Assembly: GCF_030209445.1 (NCBI RefSeq)
Contig: NZ_JARVSD010000007.1
Coordinates: 124,001-188,000 of the forward strand
DNA: 64,000 nucleotides
Reading direction: 5' to 3'
Source of the DNA: Promicromonospora sp. MEB111
GTDB lineage: Bacteria > Actinomycetota > Actinomycetes > Actinomycetales > Cellulomonadaceae
The notes under the pieces were generated by a model. It did no database searches and had not been told where the DNA came from. It saw only the letters and a program-made list of their open reading frames with translations. Positions within the stretch are counted from its first letter, which is position 1, and every line of letters starts with the position of its first letter. A program made the position numbers and the translations under genes. Shown one piece after another: positions 26,125 to 35,305 of the stretch.

Positions 26125-27060
26125 TCAGGTCTTCAGGATCTCCCCGTCGCTCTCCAGGACGATCGGCACGCCGGAGGTCTTCCAGCGCAGCGGGACCACC
26201 TCGACCGGGGTGTCGCACACGTTCAGGATCGCCCGCGGGGTGCGCCCCAGCCGGGCGACGCGTCCCAGCCCGCGGTGGTGCCGCGCGACCATCAGGACGT
26301 CGGCGTCCGCCGCGGCCTCCACGAGCACCTCGTCCGGGCGGCCCGGCACCACCGACGTCTCCACGGCGACGCCCGGGTAGACGACTGCCCAGTCCCGCAC
26401 GACCGTCTCCAGCAGCCGGGTGGCGGCCGTCACCGACTCACCGGCGTAGGAGTTCGCGAGACCGAGGTCGGTGGCCAGGTCGGGCACCTCGACGGCGTGC
26501 ACCACCCGCACGGTGGCGTGCCGGCAGGACGCCACGGAGAGCGCCCGGGTCAGCAGCTCGCCGGCGCTGGTGAACGTCTTGATCCCCACGACGAGGCGGT
26601 TGTGCCCGCCGTCCCGCCAGCCCGCGGGCACGACCGCCACGGGGACCGGTGCCCGCGCGGTGACCTCGGCGGTCGTCGCCCGGGCGACCAGGCGTTCGCC
26701 CCCGTGCCGCGTCTCGCGGCCCAGCACCAGGAGGCCGCCGGCGGCGGCCGCGGCGACGAGCTGCGCCACGCGCGGCCCGAGGGCGAGCACCGGCTCGATC
26801 TCCAGGTCCGGTGCGAGGGAACGCGCCGCCTCCGCCTCCCGGGTGACCGTCCCGCGGCCCGCCCGTTCGAGGTAGGTGATGTCGCCCGCCTCGGCCGGCC
26901 AGAGTCCGCTCTCGGGCAGCGGTGCCGGGACCACGTGGACCATCCGCACCCCGCTGCGCCGGATCCGGGCCTCGTTGATCGCGTACCGGACGGCACCGGT
27001 GCTGCGGCGGCTCCCGTCCACGGCGACGACGACCGGAGCGGGCCGCTGGCCGGCGGTCAT
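26125..27060 (-). CDS. tandem-domain universal stress protein
   Basis: A 311-aa protein of two UspA domains (~6-145 and ~155-300). Domain 1 begins VVVAVDGSRRSTGAVRYAI and ends near APVPVAVVPAG; domain 2 begins NRLVVGIKTF and ends TPVEVVPLRW. The ATP-loop signatures are partly kept (LLVLGRETRHGG; VLMVARHHRGLG). Tandem USPs of this size (for example Rv2005c, Rv2623) belong to the mycobacterial dormancy regulon and bind ATP. The ATG at 27060 is 2 bp from the flavodoxin stop, so both are one operon, read from the promoter region with DosR-like boxes at 27715-27750. Confidence 0.9.
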   Translation of the reverse strand: MTAGQRPAPVVVAVDGSRRSTGAVRYAINEARIRRSGVRMVHVVPAPLPESGLWPAEAGDITYLERAGRGTVTREAEAARSLAPDLEIEPVLALGPRVAQLVAAAAAGGLLVLGRETRHGGERLVARATTAEVTARAPVPVAVVPAGWRDGGHNRLVVGIKTFTSAGELLTRALSVASCRHATVRVVHAVEVPDLATDLGLANSYAGESVTAATRLLETVVRDWAVVYPGVAVETSVVPGRPDEVLVEAAADADVLMVARHHRGLGRVARLGRTPRAILNVCDTPVEVVPLRWKTSGVPIVLESDGEILKT

Positions 27061-27062
27061 GG

Positions 27063-27656
27063 TCACGCCTCGCCCAGTCGGCTCTGCGGGTGAGGGTAAG
27101 GGCGCTGGAACGGTCGCTGGTACGTGGACCGGGCCACCGGCCTGGTGGGCCGCCGGACGGCGATCTCGGCGGCCAGGGCCTCGCCCCACGCGTGCGCTCG
27201 GTCGAGCTCGCCGTCCACGAGGGGGCCGGTGAAGTCGGTGACCCGGAAGCTCATGGGCGAGGCGACGAGGGGGAAGCCCAGCCGGTCCAGCCGGCGGCTC
27301 GCCGCGCGTGCGGCGGAGCCGGTCAGCCGCGAGGTCGCCCGGGTGTCGAACGTCGTCGCAACCGTCGGCGTGGTCACCCCCGGCAGCGCCCCGAGCCACT
27401 CGCGGATGCCACGGTCGCGCGAGATGACGGACGCCGACCGCCCGGCCGCGTCCCGCCGGGTCGAGGGCCAGGACATGCTGAAGGCGTGGGTGGGCCCGCC
27501 CACGATCAGCATCGTGACGTCGGCCGGCACGGTGGCGGGTGCCGCACTCACCTCGACGACGTCGGCATGCATGGACGCCTCGATCCCGTCCGCGATCGCC
27601 CGCGCGATCGCCGCGGTGTTGCCGAACATGGACTCATAGACCACCAGTGCGCGCAT
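27063..27656 (-). CDS. flavodoxin-domain protein
   Basis: A 197-aa protein with an N-terminal flavodoxin fold: MRALVVYESMFGNTAAIARAIADGI is the FMN phosphate loop (S/T-x-x-G-N-T) and LIVGGPTHAFSMSWPSTR the second flavin loop. The last ~35 residues form a basic Pro/Arg/Tyr-rich tail (RPFQRPYPHPQSR), possibly a binding arm. It probably transfers electrons at low potential under redox stress. The start at 27656 has GAGAGG upstream. It is the first gene of the flavodoxin-USP operon and divergent from the nitroreductase gene. Confidence 0.85.
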   Translation of the reverse strand: MRALVVYESMFGNTAAIARAIADGIEASMHADVVEVSAAPATVPADVTMLIVGGPTHAFSMSWPSTRRDAAGRSASVISRDRGIREWLGALPGVTTPTVATTFDTRATSRLTGSAARAASRRLDRLGFPLVASPMSFRVTDFTGPLVDGELDRAHAWGEALAAEIAVRRPTRPVARSTYQRPFQRPYPHPQSRLGEA

Positions 27657-27714
27657 CGTGGCCACCTCTCTCCGGTTCTGCCTCCACGCTCGTCCCCGGG
27701 CAGGCAGGGCGTCA

Positions 27715-27750
27715 GGGCCGTCCGGCCCACGTCCGCGGGACCTTTGGCCC
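27715..27750. promoter_or_regulatory. paired DosR-like boxes in divergent promoter region
   Basis: GGGACCTTTGGCCC (27737-27750) has the GGGAC-N4-GGCCC form seen before DUF1876 and ppdK. A second palindrome GGGCCGTCCGGCCC (27715-27728) lies with its centre 22 bp away, two helical turns. The region serves the flavodoxin-USP operon (start 27656) and the nitroreductase gene (start 27787). Paired boxes spaced by whole turns are typical for DosR-type response regulators. Confidence 0.6.
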
Positions 27751-27786
27751 GTGCCCCGCGCCCGCCCCGCCGCGAAGACTGAGGCG

Positions 27787-28761
27787 ATGGACGTCGTCGA
27801 CTCGCGGGTGGAGCGGATCCTGCGGGCCGCCGCGAGCGCCCCGAGCGTCTACAACACCCAGCCGTGGCAGGTGGAGGTCACGGGCCGCACCGTGGTTCTC
27901 CGGGCGGACCCAGCCCGGCAGCTGCACCACTGCGACCCGGACGGCCGGGAGATGCTGATCAGCTGCGGGGCGTTCCTGTTCAACGCCCGGGCGGCGGCGC
28001 GGCGGGAGTCGCTGAGCCCCGCCGTCCGCGTGCTGCCCGAGCGGGACGACCCGCTGCTGGTGGCCACGATGCGGCTCGACCCGGGACCGGCCCCGAACAC
28101 GGACGAGCTGGAGCTGGCCGTGGCGATCGCGCGGCGCAGGACGTCGCGGGTCCCGTTCGACGACCAGCCGCTGTTCACGGACGTGCTGATGGACATCCGG
28201 CAGTCCGCCCGGGACGAGGGTGCGGACCTGCGCCCGATCCAGCCCTCGGAGCCGGTGCGTGCGGAGGTGATGGGCCTGGTCCGCCGGGCCGAGGCCCTCG
28301 CCGCCGAGGACCCCGCCGCGAGGGGCGAGGAGCTGGCGTGGACGGCCACGGACGCGGACCGCGCCGACGGCATCCCGGCGGAGCTCCTGGGACCGGCGGC
28401 CGTCGACGACGGCGCGCCGGTCCGGCGGTTCCTCGCCAGCAGGGGCAGCGCCCAGTTCGAGCAGCACTCGACGATGGCCCTGCTCTCCACGCCCGGCGAC
28501 TCGCCCCGCGACTGGGTCGCCGCGGGGCAGGCGCTGGAGCGCGTGCTGCTGGTCGCGATCACCTACTTCGTCCACGCGTCGTTCGCGACCACCGTGCTGG
28601 AGAACCCGACGACGCGGCACGACCTGCGCCGGGTGCTGTCGCTCGACGAGGCGCCGCAGATACTGATGCGGCTCGGCTACAGCTCGCTGTCCCGGCACAC
28701 GCCGCGCCGGGCGGAGGAGGAGATCACGCGGGGAGCCGCGCACGGGCTCAGGAGCGGATGA
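27787..28761 (+). CDS. Acg-type nitroreductase-family protein
   Basis: A 324-aa protein like mycobacterial Acg (Rv2032) and its paralogues Rv3127 and Rv3131: [21 protein letters not shown] at the N-terminus (FMN phosphate region), [14 protein letters not shown] centrally, and [24 protein letters not shown] in the second nitroreductase half. Acg binds FMN but lacks ordinary nitroreductase activity and may sequester flavin in dormancy. The ATG at 27787 follows GACTGAGGCG. Divergent from flavodoxin-USP with shared DosR-like boxes. Its 3' end overlaps the convergent hydrolase gene by 14 bp. Confidence 0.85.
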   Translation: MDVVDSRVERILRAAASAPSVYNTQPWQVEVTGRTVVLRADPARQLHHCDPDGREMLISCGAFLFNARAAARRESLSPAVRVLPERDDPLLVATMRLDPGPAPNTDELELAVAIARRRTSRVPFDDQPLFTDVLMDIRQSARDEGADLRPIQPSEPVRAEVMGLVRRAEALAAEDPAARGEELAWTATDADRADGIPAELLGPAAVDDGAPVRRFLASRGSAQFEQHSTMALLSTPGDSPRDWVAAGQALERVLLVAITYFVHASFATTVLENPTTRHDLRRVLSLDEAPQILMRLGYSSLSRHTPRRAEEEITRGAAHGLRSG

Positions 28762-29572
28762 ACTCCAGCAGGTCGGCGTTGATCACCTCGGCGTGCGTGG
28801 TCGGCATGCCGTGCGGGAAGCCCGGGTAGGTCTTCAGCGTGCCGTTCGGCAGCAGCTCGGCCGACATCGGGCCCGCGTTGGCGTACGGGACGATCTGGTC
28901 GTCGTCGCCGTGCATGACCAGCACCGGGACGGTGATCTTGCGCAGGTCCTCGGTGAAGTCGGTCTCCGAGAACGCCGCGATGCCGTCGTAGTGCGCCTTG
29001 GCGCCGCCCTGCATGCCCTGCCGCCACCAGTTGCGCACCAGCGGCTCGCGCGTCTCGACGCCGGGCCGGTTGAACCCGTAGAACGGGCCGGCGGGCAGCG
29101 CCGTGTAGAACTCGGAGCGGCTGGCCGCGAGCTGGGCCCGCAGGTCGTCGAACACGCTCTTCGGCAGGCCGCCCGGGTTGGCGTCGGTCTGCACCATCAG
29201 CGGCGGCACCGCGGCGATGATCGCGGCCTTGGCCACGCGCGACTCGCCGTGCCGGGCGATGTAGTGGACCACCTCGCCGCCGCCCGTCGAGTGCCCCACG
29301 TGCACGGCGTCGTGCAGGTCGAGGTGGGCGGTCAGCGCGGCCAGGTCGTCGGCGTAGTGGTCCATGTCGTGGCCGTCGGCCACCTGTGTGGACCGGCCGT
29401 GCCCGCGGCGGTCGTGGGCGATCACGCGATAGCCCTGGTGCAGGAAGAACAGCAGCTGCGTGTCCCAGTCGTCCGCGGACAGGGGCCAGCCGTGGCTGAA
29501 GACGATGGGCTGCCCGGTCCCCCAGTCCTTGTAGAAGATCTCGACGCCGTCATCAGTGACAATTTTCGGCAC
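28748..29572 (-). CDS. alpha/beta hydrolase, non-haem chloroperoxidase-like
   Basis: A 274-aa cytoplasmic hydrolase. It shows [14 protein letters not shown] (oxyanion region), [10 protein letters not shown], the nucleophile elbow GHSTGGGE, a late [10 protein letters not shown] for the catalytic Asp and GFPHGM for the His. This pattern is that of cofactor-free perhydrolases/chloroperoxidases and related esterases; the natural substrate is unknown. The ATG has GGAAACG upstream only, so the ribosome site is weak, and the leader carries two hairpins (29599-29645). Confidence 0.9.
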   Translation of the reverse strand: MPKIVTDDGVEIFYKDWGTGQPIVFSHGWPLSADDWDTQLLFFLHQGYRVIAHDRRGHGRSTQVADGHDMDHYADDLAALTAHLDLHDAVHVGHSTGGGEVVHYIARHGESRVAKAAIIAAVPPLMVQTDANPGGLPKSVFDDLRAQLAASRSEFYTALPAGPFYGFNRPGVETREPLVRNWWRQGMQGGAKAHYDGIAAFSETDFTEDLRKITVPVLVMHGDDDQIVPYANAGPMSAELLPNGTLKTYPGFPHGMPTTHAEVINADLLEFIRS

Positions 29573-29598
29573 GTTTCCGTCTCCGTTCGCCGTCCGGG

Positions 29599-29645
29599 GG
29601 AGCCAGCCTCGGCGAGGCGGGCTCCGCGGGGGCCGCCGCGGCCCC
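29599..29645 (-). other. two hairpins in leader of hydrolase gene
   Basis: GGAGCC-A-GCCTC-GGC-GAGGC-G-GGCTCC (29599-29625) and GGGGCCGC-C-GCGGCCCC (29629-29645) lie 27-73 bp upstream of the hydrolase ATG (29572). They could be a bidirectional terminator for the VOC gene (stop 29748, same strand, reading toward them) or a structured leader. No T-run follows. Confidence 0.5.
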
Positions 29646-29747
29646 GCCCCCAGCCAGCATCCGCCGCCCGGGCCGCAGCCGCAGTCCAGGATCGGCCCCG
29701 CGGGTGACTTACCCGGGTGATAAACGCGTCGTCCCTGGTCCCGGCCG

Positions 29748-30134
29748 TCAGTCCTGGATGAGCGCGATGACGTTGCCCGCCGGGTCGGTGATCCAGCCGA
29801 TCGTCGGACCCTGGGCGGGGTCGGTGCTGCGGGCCACGCCCCGTTCGTCCTGGTCGAACCCGGGGTATCGCAGCAGGCTCACCCCGGCGGCCTCCAGCTC
29901 CGTGACCGCCTTGTCGATGTCCGGCACCACGAGGTTCAGCACGGTGTACGACGCCGGTGCGTGGTCCTTGCCCTTGGGGTAGACGAACACCGACGACCCC
30001 TCGGTCAGGTCGATCTGGAGGCCGCCCATGTCGCTGGTCCGGGCGGGCAGGCCGAGGGTGTCGCGGTAGAAGCGGAGGGCGGCGTCGACGTCGTCCACCG
30101 AGAAGCCGCTGAAGCTGCGGAGCGTGGTGACCAT
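29748..30134 (-). CDS. VOC (glyoxalase-fold) protein
   Basis: A 128-aa vicinal-oxygen-chelate protein. Paired beta-alpha-beta-beta-beta modules: [20 protein letters not shown] in the first half, [23 protein letters not shown] and [14 protein letters not shown] at the end. Metal-binding positions are only partly visible, so it may be a resistance or binding protein rather than an enzyme. It is monocistronic, with GGAAAGGAACTCACC before its ATG, and divergent from the ArsR-SulP operon. Confidence 0.85.
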   Translation of the reverse strand: MVTTLRSFSGFSVDDVDAALRFYRDTLGLPARTSDMGGLQIDLTEGSSVFVYPKGKDHAPASYTVLNLVVPDIDKAVTELEAAGVSLLRYPGFDQDERGVARSTDPAQGPTIGWITDPAGNVIALIQD

Positions 30135-30239
30135 GGTGAGTTCCTTTCCTCGGTTCGGTCCTACGGCAGACGCCGGGGCGCCGCGGAACTCATCGGCGAC
30201 AGCGGGTCCGACGCCACGGTTTCAGCAACTGCTAAATTC

Positions 30240-30701
30240 ATGCCGGTGGACACCCAGCCCCTCTACGCGATCAAGGCGGAGCTCTTCAAGAGCCTCGCCC
30301 ATCCGGTGCGCATCCAGGTGCTGGAGGTGCTCGCGGCAGACCCCGACCTGACCGCGCCCGTCTCCCGCCTGCTGACCGTCACGCGGTCCGAGCCGTCCGC
30401 GCTCTCCCAGCACCTGGCCGTGCTCAAGCGCGCGGGGGTCGTCGAGGCGGCCCGCTCGGGCAACGCCGTGTGGTACCGGCTCACCGAGCCGCTGGTGGCC
30501 GAGCTCCTGGTGGTCGCGCGCGCCTTCCTGCTGCACCGGCTGGCCGGCCGGGACACCGACGCGGACCGGCTCGCCGCCGCCCGGAGCCTGCCGGCCCTGC
30601 CCGGCGCGAGCGCCCGCGCCGTGCTGGAGGCAGCCCTGGCGCGGACCGGGCCGGGCGGGCCCGGACCCGACGGCACGGCGGCGGTCGGGGCGGCGCGGTG
30701 A
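30240..30701 (+). CDS. ArsR-family winged-helix regulator
   Basis: A 153-aa regulator. The winged helix spans about 10-95 (LFKSLAHPVRIQVLEVLA, SALSQHLAVLKRAGVVEAARSGNAVWYRL), with LLVVARAFLL as the dimer helix. The metal-site motif ELCVCDL of classical ArsR is absent, so it does not sense arsenite in the usual way. Its stop overlaps the SulP start by 4 bp (GTGA), making the transporter its probable target. The sequence AGCAACTGCT at 30224-30233, just before the ATG, could be its operator. Confidence 0.9.
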   Translation: MPVDTQPLYAIKAELFKSLAHPVRIQVLEVLAADPDLTAPVSRLLTVTRSEPSALSQHLAVLKRAGVVEAARSGNAVWYRLTEPLVAELLVVARAFLLHRLAGRDTDADRLAAARSLPALPGASARAVLEAALARTGPGGPGPDGTAAVGAAR

Positions 30702-32416
30702 CGACCGTCCGCGACGCCCTGGCCACCCTCGACGTGCGCGACCTGCTCCCCCGGCGTGACGACTACGACCTGCGACCCCGGTCGCTCGGCGCCGACCTCC
30801 TGGCGGGGCTCACGGTGGGGGTCGTCGCGCTGCCGCTGGCGCTCGCGTTCGGCGTCAGCTCGGGCACGGGGCCCGCGGCGGGTCTGGTGACCGCCGTGGT
30901 GGCGGGCGTCGTCGCGGCCGTGCTCGGCGGCTCCCGCTTCCAGGTCTCGGGCCCCACAGGGGCGATGGCCGTGGTGCTGGCGCCGATCGTCGCCGAGCAC
31001 GGGCTCGCCTCGGTCGCCCTGGTCACCGTGCTCGGCGGAGCGATCGTCCTGCTCGCCGGCGTGCTGCGGCTGGGCCGGCTCGTCACCTTCATCCCCTGGC
31101 CGGTGGTCGAGGGGTTCACGCTCGGGATCGCGGCGATCATCTTCCTCCAGCAGGTCCCCGCTGCCCTCGGGCAGGAGGCCGCAGCCGGGAGGAACCCGCT
31201 GGCCGCCGCGATCGGGGCGATCGGTGCCACGGCCGAGGCGCTCGGGAGGCTCGCCCTGGACGCGACCACGCTGTGGGCGCTGGCGGTGGTGCTGCTGGTC
31301 GCGGCCGTCCTGGTGCTCCTGCCGCGTCTGCACACCGCGATCCCGGCCTCGCTCGTGGCGGTCGCTCTCGCCACCGTGCTGGCCGAGGTGGCCGGCGCAC
31401 CGGTGGCCCGCATCGGCGCCCTGCCCCACGCGCTCCCCGCCCCGGCGCTGCCCGGGACCGGCGCCGCGGCGGTCGGCGACCTGGCGGGCGCGGCGGTCGC
31501 GGTCGCGGCACTGGCCGCGATCGAGTCGCTGCTGTCCGCCCGCGTGGCGGCCACCATGGCCCCCGGCTCGGTGTACCACCCGGACCGCGAGCTCGTGGGA
31601 CAGGGCCTGGCCTCGCTGGCATCGGGACTGTTCGGCGGGATGCCCGCGACCGGCGCCATCGCACGGACCGCGGTCAACGTGCGCTCCGGGGCACGCACCC
31701 GCCTGGCCGCCGTCGTCCACGCCCTCGTGATCCTCGCCGTCATCTACCTCGCCACCGGACCCGTGAGCCACATCCCCCTGGCCGCGCTCGCCGGCGTGCT
31801 CATGGTCACCGCCTTCCGGATGATCGGCGCGGGCACCGTCCGGGCGGTGCTGGGCTCCACCCGGTCCGACGCCGTCACCTTCGTGGTCACGGCGGTGATC
31901 ACCGTCGCGTTCGACCTGATCGAGGCCGTCCAGATCGGGCTGGTGGTGGCCGCGTTCTTCGCCCTGCGCCGGCTGGCACGCGCCTCAGCCGTGCACCGGG
32001 AGCCGCTGCCCGGGGCCGCGCACGAGGGCGACGAGCGCATCGCGCTGTTCCGCCTGGACGGCGCCATGTTCTTCGGGGCCGCCGACCGGATCCTCGGCGA
32101 GGTCACCGACGCCTCGGTCCGGGACGACGTGCTGGTGGTCGTCCTTCGCCTGTCCCAGATCGACATGGTCGACGCCACCGGCGCGCGCGCCCTGGCCGAC
32201 CTGGTCACCGCCCTGGAGCAGCGCGGGGTCACGGTGCTGGTCAAGGGAGTTCAGCCACGGCACCGCAGGCTCATGGCCGCCGTCGGCGTGCTGGACGGGC
32301 TCCGGCACGAGAACCACGTGTTCGCCTCCCTGGACGACGCCGTGGACCACGCCCGCTCCCACGTCCGGCGCGCCGCGCGGGGCGTCGACGTGCCGCAGCT
32401 CGACGGGCGGCGCTGA
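30698..32416 (+). CDS. SulP-family anion transporter with STAS domain
   Basis: A 572-aa membrane transporter of the SLC26/SulP family. Residues ~25-430 hold the 14-segment transport domain (LAGLTVGVVALPLALAFGVSSG and SGPTGAMAVVLAPIV near the N-terminus, ATGAIARTAVNVRSGARTRLA in the middle), and a STAS domain lies at ~450-560 (IALFRLDGAMFFGAAD, IDMVDATGARALADL). The substrate could be sulfate, bicarbonate or another anion; the sequence does not decide. GTG start within the ArsR stop, so expression is coupled to that regulator. Confidence 0.9.
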   Translation: MTTVRDALATLDVRDLLPRRDDYDLRPRSLGADLLAGLTVGVVALPLALAFGVSSGTGPAAGLVTAVVAGVVAAVLGGSRFQVSGPTGAMAVVLAPIVAEHGLASVALVTVLGGAIVLLAGVLRLGRLVTFIPWPVVEGFTLGIAAIIFLQQVPAALGQEAAAGRNPLAAAIGAIGATAEALGRLALDATTLWALAVVLLVAAVLVLLPRLHTAIPASLVAVALATVLAEVAGAPVARIGALPHALPAPALPGTGAAAVGDLAGAAVAVAALAAIESLLSARVAATMAPGSVYHPDRELVGQGLASLASGLFGGMPATGAIARTAVNVRSGARTRLAAVVHALVILAVIYLATGPVSHIPLAALAGVLMVTAFRMIGAGTVRAVLGSTRSDAVTFVVTAVITVAFDLIEAVQIGLVVAAFFALRRLARASAVHREPLPGAAHEGDERIALFRLDGAMFFGAADRILGEVTDASVRDDVLVVVLRLSQIDMVDATGARALADLVTALEQRGVTVLVKGVQPRHRRLMAAVGVLDGLRHENHVFASLDDAVDHARSHVRRAARGVDVPQLDGRR

Positions 32417-32522
32417 GCCACGCGCGAGTTCACCCGCCGAACCCGCGGGACGCCCCCGCGAGCCGTATCACGTCGCCTCCCCCGCGACTCCCTCCGGGTA
32501 GGCGGACAAGGAGGTGCGCCTG

Positions 32523-33083
32523 ATGCGACACCAGACAAGTATTCGCTCGGCGCGACGGCGGCACGCGCCGCTGGCCCTGCTCGTGGCGCTGGTGCTCTCG
32601 GCAGGAGCGGCCTGCTCCTGGGGCGGCGACGACACCACGGGCGACGACACCACGCAGACCGACAGCACCGATGACGGCGGCGGCGGAGGCGGCAATGACA
32701 ACGGCGGCGGAGGCGGCGGAGGCGGCGGCGGAGCACAACCCTCGCCGATCCGCCTCGGCAGCCCCCTGGACCGGGCCGGTGGCGACCAGACCGTGTCCGA
32801 GATCGCCGACCTGGCAGCGGATGCGATAGCGGGCCAGTGCCCCGGTGGGGACCTGTGTGTCGAGATCACCTTCGAGCCCGCCGTGCGCGACTGCATCTAC
32901 TCCGGATCCGACCCGGCGGAGGGTGACCTGATCGAGGTCGGTGCAACGCTGACGTTGTTCGGGGACCCCGAGAACCCTGAGGGCTGTGCGGACGGCGGCG
33001 AGAACGGCGAGGAAGTCGATCCGACAGAGGAGACCACCGACGACGGCACGGACGAGAGCCCCTCCGAGGGCAGCCAGGGGTAA
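32523..33083 (+). CDS. Gly/Asp-rich lipoprotein
   Basis: A 186-aa secreted lipoprotein. The signal ends with lipobox AGAAC (Cys near residue 29), followed by an Asp/Thr-rich stretch (DDTTGDDTTQTDSTDD), a Gly-rich spacer of about 20 residues, a small folded part (~80-150; paired Cys in GQCPGGDLC and later CIYSG/EGCADG, perhaps two disulfides) and an acidic tail. No known family. The ATG at 32523 has AAGGAGG 8 bp upstream. The next gene starts 7 bp after its stop, so the two probably act together at the envelope. Confidence 0.75.
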   Translation: MRHQTSIRSARRRHAPLALLVALVLSAGAACSWGGDDTTGDDTTQTDSTDDGGGGGGNDNGGGGGGGGGGAQPSPIRLGSPLDRAGGDQTVSEIADLAADAIAGQCPGGDLCVEITFEPAVRDCIYSGSDPAEGDLIEVGATLTLFGDPENPEGCADGGENGEEVDPTEETTDDGTDESPSEGSQG

Positions 33084-33089
33084 CCCGGG

Positions 33090-34043
33090 ATGAGCGGTCG
33101 GGAGAGGACCGTGCCCGACGAGGACACGCCGGCCGACATCGGCCGGATCGTGCGCGTCGCCACGGAGGTCATCGCGCCCGTCACCCTGGTCACCGCGCTG
33201 CTGTACTTCTTCGGGCGCAAGCAGATCACGTTCTTCTTCGAGTACTTCGGCGTGGACGTCTCGACGCTGGGGCTGACCACCACCGACTACCTCTACCTCG
33301 CGCAGGACGGGCTCCTGATCCCGCTCGCCGTGGTGGCCGCGGGGGTGCTCGTGGCCCTGTGGGTCAGGGGCGGGTCCCGCGCCGGGGGCTCCCGGCCCGA
33401 CGTCGACCGCTGGATCGTGCGCGTGGCGGGCCCGGTCGGGGCGGTCCTGGCCCTGTTCGGGCTCATCCAGGCGTTCTGGCCGGGCGCGGGCCTGGCCGAC
33501 TGGGTGCCGTCGTGGGTAGCCCCCCTCTGCCTGGCCGGCGGGGTGCTGCTGCTCGGCCTGGCCGTGCGCCGTCGGCGCACGATGCGACGTCGCGACGACG
33601 AGCCCTGGGTCCCGCCGTCGCAGGCGGCACGGCTCGCCGAGTGGGGTGCGATGTTCGCGCTCGTGGCGGTGGCGCTGTTCTGGGCGGTGGCGGACTACTC
33701 CGCGGCGGTGGGCCACGAACGGGCCGCACGGTTCGCGGACGGCCTGCCGGAGGACTCGTCCGTCGTGGTGCGCAGCACCGTGGACCTGCAGATCGTCGGG
33801 CCGGGTGTCACGGCGACGGCGTGCCCGTCGGGCGCGGACGGGTTCCGCTACCGGTACGACGGCCTGGTCCTCATGGCCGCCTCGGGCGGCCGGTACGTGC
33901 TGATCCCGCGCGCCTGGTCGCCGGACACCGCCGGCGTGGTGTCGGTGCCGGTGTCCGACGACGTCCGGCTCGACCACCTGAGCCCGTCGCCCGACGGCCA
34001 GGCACGTCAGGGCCCGACGACCGAGCCCGGCTCACCCTGCTGA
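33090..34043 (+). CDS. multi-pass membrane protein, unknown
   Basis: A 317-aa integral membrane protein I cannot assign. Five likely helices: ~22-40 (IAPVTLVTALLYFF), ~70-90 (LLIPLAVVAAGVLVALWV), ~108-125, ~133-155 (VAPLCLAGGVLLLGLAV) and ~185-203 (MFALVAVALFWAVADY). The last ~110 residues form an extracytoplasmic domain with strand-rich VVVRSTVDLQIV and GRYVLIPRAW and two Cys. Co-transcribed with the lipoprotein upstream (7-bp gap). Confidence 0.75.
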   Translation: MSGRERTVPDEDTPADIGRIVRVATEVIAPVTLVTALLYFFGRKQITFFFEYFGVDVSTLGLTTTDYLYLAQDGLLIPLAVVAAGVLVALWVRGGSRAGGSRPDVDRWIVRVAGPVGAVLALFGLIQAFWPGAGLADWVPSWVAPLCLAGGVLLLGLAVRRRRTMRRRDDEPWVPPSQAARLAEWGAMFALVAVALFWAVADYSAAVGHERAARFADGLPEDSSVVVRSTVDLQIVGPGVTATACPSGADGFRYRYDGLVLMAASGGRYVLIPRAWSPDTAGVVSVPVSDDVRLDHLSPSPDGQARQGPTTEPGSPC

Positions 34044-34085
34044 CCGCGCTTCGTGAGCGGCCGGCGATCGGGTAGCCTCCCTGCC

Positions 34086-34580
34086 GTGCGCGTGCTCTCG
34101 CTCCTCCGCTCGGCCCTCACCGGCCCTCGGCAGGGCCTGGTCGGAGCGCTGGCGATCCTCACCGTGATCGTCGGCGTGGTCACGATGCACTCGATGAGCG
34201 GTTCGCCGGCCTCCCACGGGCACGCGGTGCCCCACGAGGCCGCCGCGGTCGTGTCGGAGCAGGTCATGTCGGAACAGGTCGCGTCGGCGCTCACCGGCAC
34301 GACGCAGGCCGTCACCGGACCCGTCCTGGTCCAGGCCCCCGCGACGGACGACCACGCGGCCGGTGACGAGGGCTCCTGCTGCGACGGGTGCGGCGGGCAC
34401 GACGCCGCGATGGCGATGTGCCTCATGATCCTCGTCGCGCTCCTCGCCCTGGTCGCCCCCGCGCGACGGCTGCTGTGGCGGGCCCCGCTCCGGCTCGCGG
34501 CGTCCCTGGCCCCGGCGTTCGCCGGCCTCCGCGACCTCGCGGCCCCCTCCTTGCACGAGCTCTGCATCTCCCGGACGTAG
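34086..34580 (+). CDS. DUF6153-like small membrane protein
   Basis: A 164-aa protein with an N-terminal helix (~12-32, GLVGALAILTVIVGVVTMHSM), a His/Glu-rich extracytoplasmic loop, the Cys motif SCCDGCGGHD, and a second helix (MCLMILVALLALVAP). This matches small His/Cys-rich DUF6153-type proteins that stand next to copper genes, so metal binding is likely. The GTG at 34086 follows a TAGCCT -10 (34073-34078) by 7 bp, so the mRNA is probably leaderless. It heads the DUF305/CopCD region and is followed by a hairpin. Confidence 0.6.
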   Translation: MRVLSLLRSALTGPRQGLVGALAILTVIVGVVTMHSMSGSPASHGHAVPHEAAAVVSEQVMSEQVASALTGTTQAVTGPVLVQAPATDDHAAGDEGSCCDGCGGHDAAMAMCLMILVALLALVAPARRLLWRAPLRLAASLAPAFAGLRDLAAPSLHELCISRT

Positions 34581-34585
34581 ACCCG

Positions 34586-34610
34586 GGTCCGGCGCGTACC
34601 CGCGCCGACC
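34586..34610 (+). terminator. hairpin after DUF6153-like gene
   Basis: GGT-C-CGGCGCG, loop TACC, CGCGCCG-ACC: ten paired bases with one bulge, 6 bp after the stop codon. No T-run. Confidence 0.5.
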
Positions 34611-34682
34611 GACGAGCGTGACCGTGCCCCAGCGCGGTCGCGCCAGTGAGTGCTACCCCGAGACGAACCAGAGGAAGACACC

Positions 34683-35246
34683 ATGAAGCGCACCCTTCTG
34701 TCCGCGATCGCCCTGTCCGCCGCACTCGCCCTCACGGGCTGTGCGGGTTCCGAGGAACCCGGCCAGCAGACCGCGGCGGAGCACGCCGGGCACAACGACG
34801 CGGACGTCATGTTCGCGCAGATGATGATCCCGCACCACGAGCAGGCGATCGAGATGGCGGACGCCGTCCTGGCCCGGCCCGACGCCGACCCGCGGGTCGC
34901 CGAGCTGGCCACCCAGGTCAAGGCCGCCCAGGCCCCCGAGATCGAGACGCTCACCGGCTGGCTCGACACCTGGGGCGCCGAGCCCGCCGGCGAGCACGGG
35001 GGCCACGCGGGGATGGACGGCATGATGTCCGACGAGGACCTCCAGGCGCTCGCCGGCGCCACCGGCCCCGCCGCGGACCGCCTGTTCCTGGAGCAGATGG
35101 TCGTGCACCACGAGGGCGCCGTCGAGATGGCGCAGGCCCAGGTCGAGTCGGGCCAGGAGGCGGGCGCGGTCGAGATGGCGCAGACCATCGTGGAGACGCA
35201 GGCGGCCGAGATCGAGACGATGGAAGAGCTCCTCGCCTCGATGTGA
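34683..35246 (+). CDS. DUF305 lipoprotein
   Basis: A 187-aa lipoprotein (lipobox LTGC, Cys20) with two copies of the DUF305 four-helix motif: FAQMMIPHHEQAIEMAD and LFLEQMVVHHEGAVEMAQ, each a Met/His-rich helix likely to bind copper or another soft metal. HAGHND and EHGGHAGMDGMM add further His/Met ligands. It lies outside the membrane. A CopC-CopD fusion follows, separated by a strong hairpin, so a role in copper handling is likely but not shown. Confidence 0.85.
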   Translation: MKRTLLSAIALSAALALTGCAGSEEPGQQTAAEHAGHNDADVMFAQMMIPHHEQAIEMADAVLARPDADPRVAELATQVKAAQAPEIETLTGWLDTWGAEPAGEHGGHAGMDGMMSDEDLQALAGATGPAADRLFLEQMVVHHEGAVEMAQAQVESGQEAGAVEMAQTIVETQAAEIETMEELLASM

Positions 35247-35251
35247 CCGAC

Positions 35252-35285
35252 GGGTGGTGCGCCGGCGCGGTCCGGCGCACCACCC
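35252..35285 (+). terminator. 14-bp perfect hairpin after DUF305 gene
   Basis: GGGTGGTGCGCCGG, loop CGCGGT, CCGGCGCACCACCC, starting 6 bp after the DUF305 stop and ending 20 bp before the CopC-CopD ATG. A terminator or processing hairpin that could set different levels of the two products. Confidence 0.7.
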
Positions 35286-35305
35286 CCTCCCGAAGGAGCC
35301 TGCCC

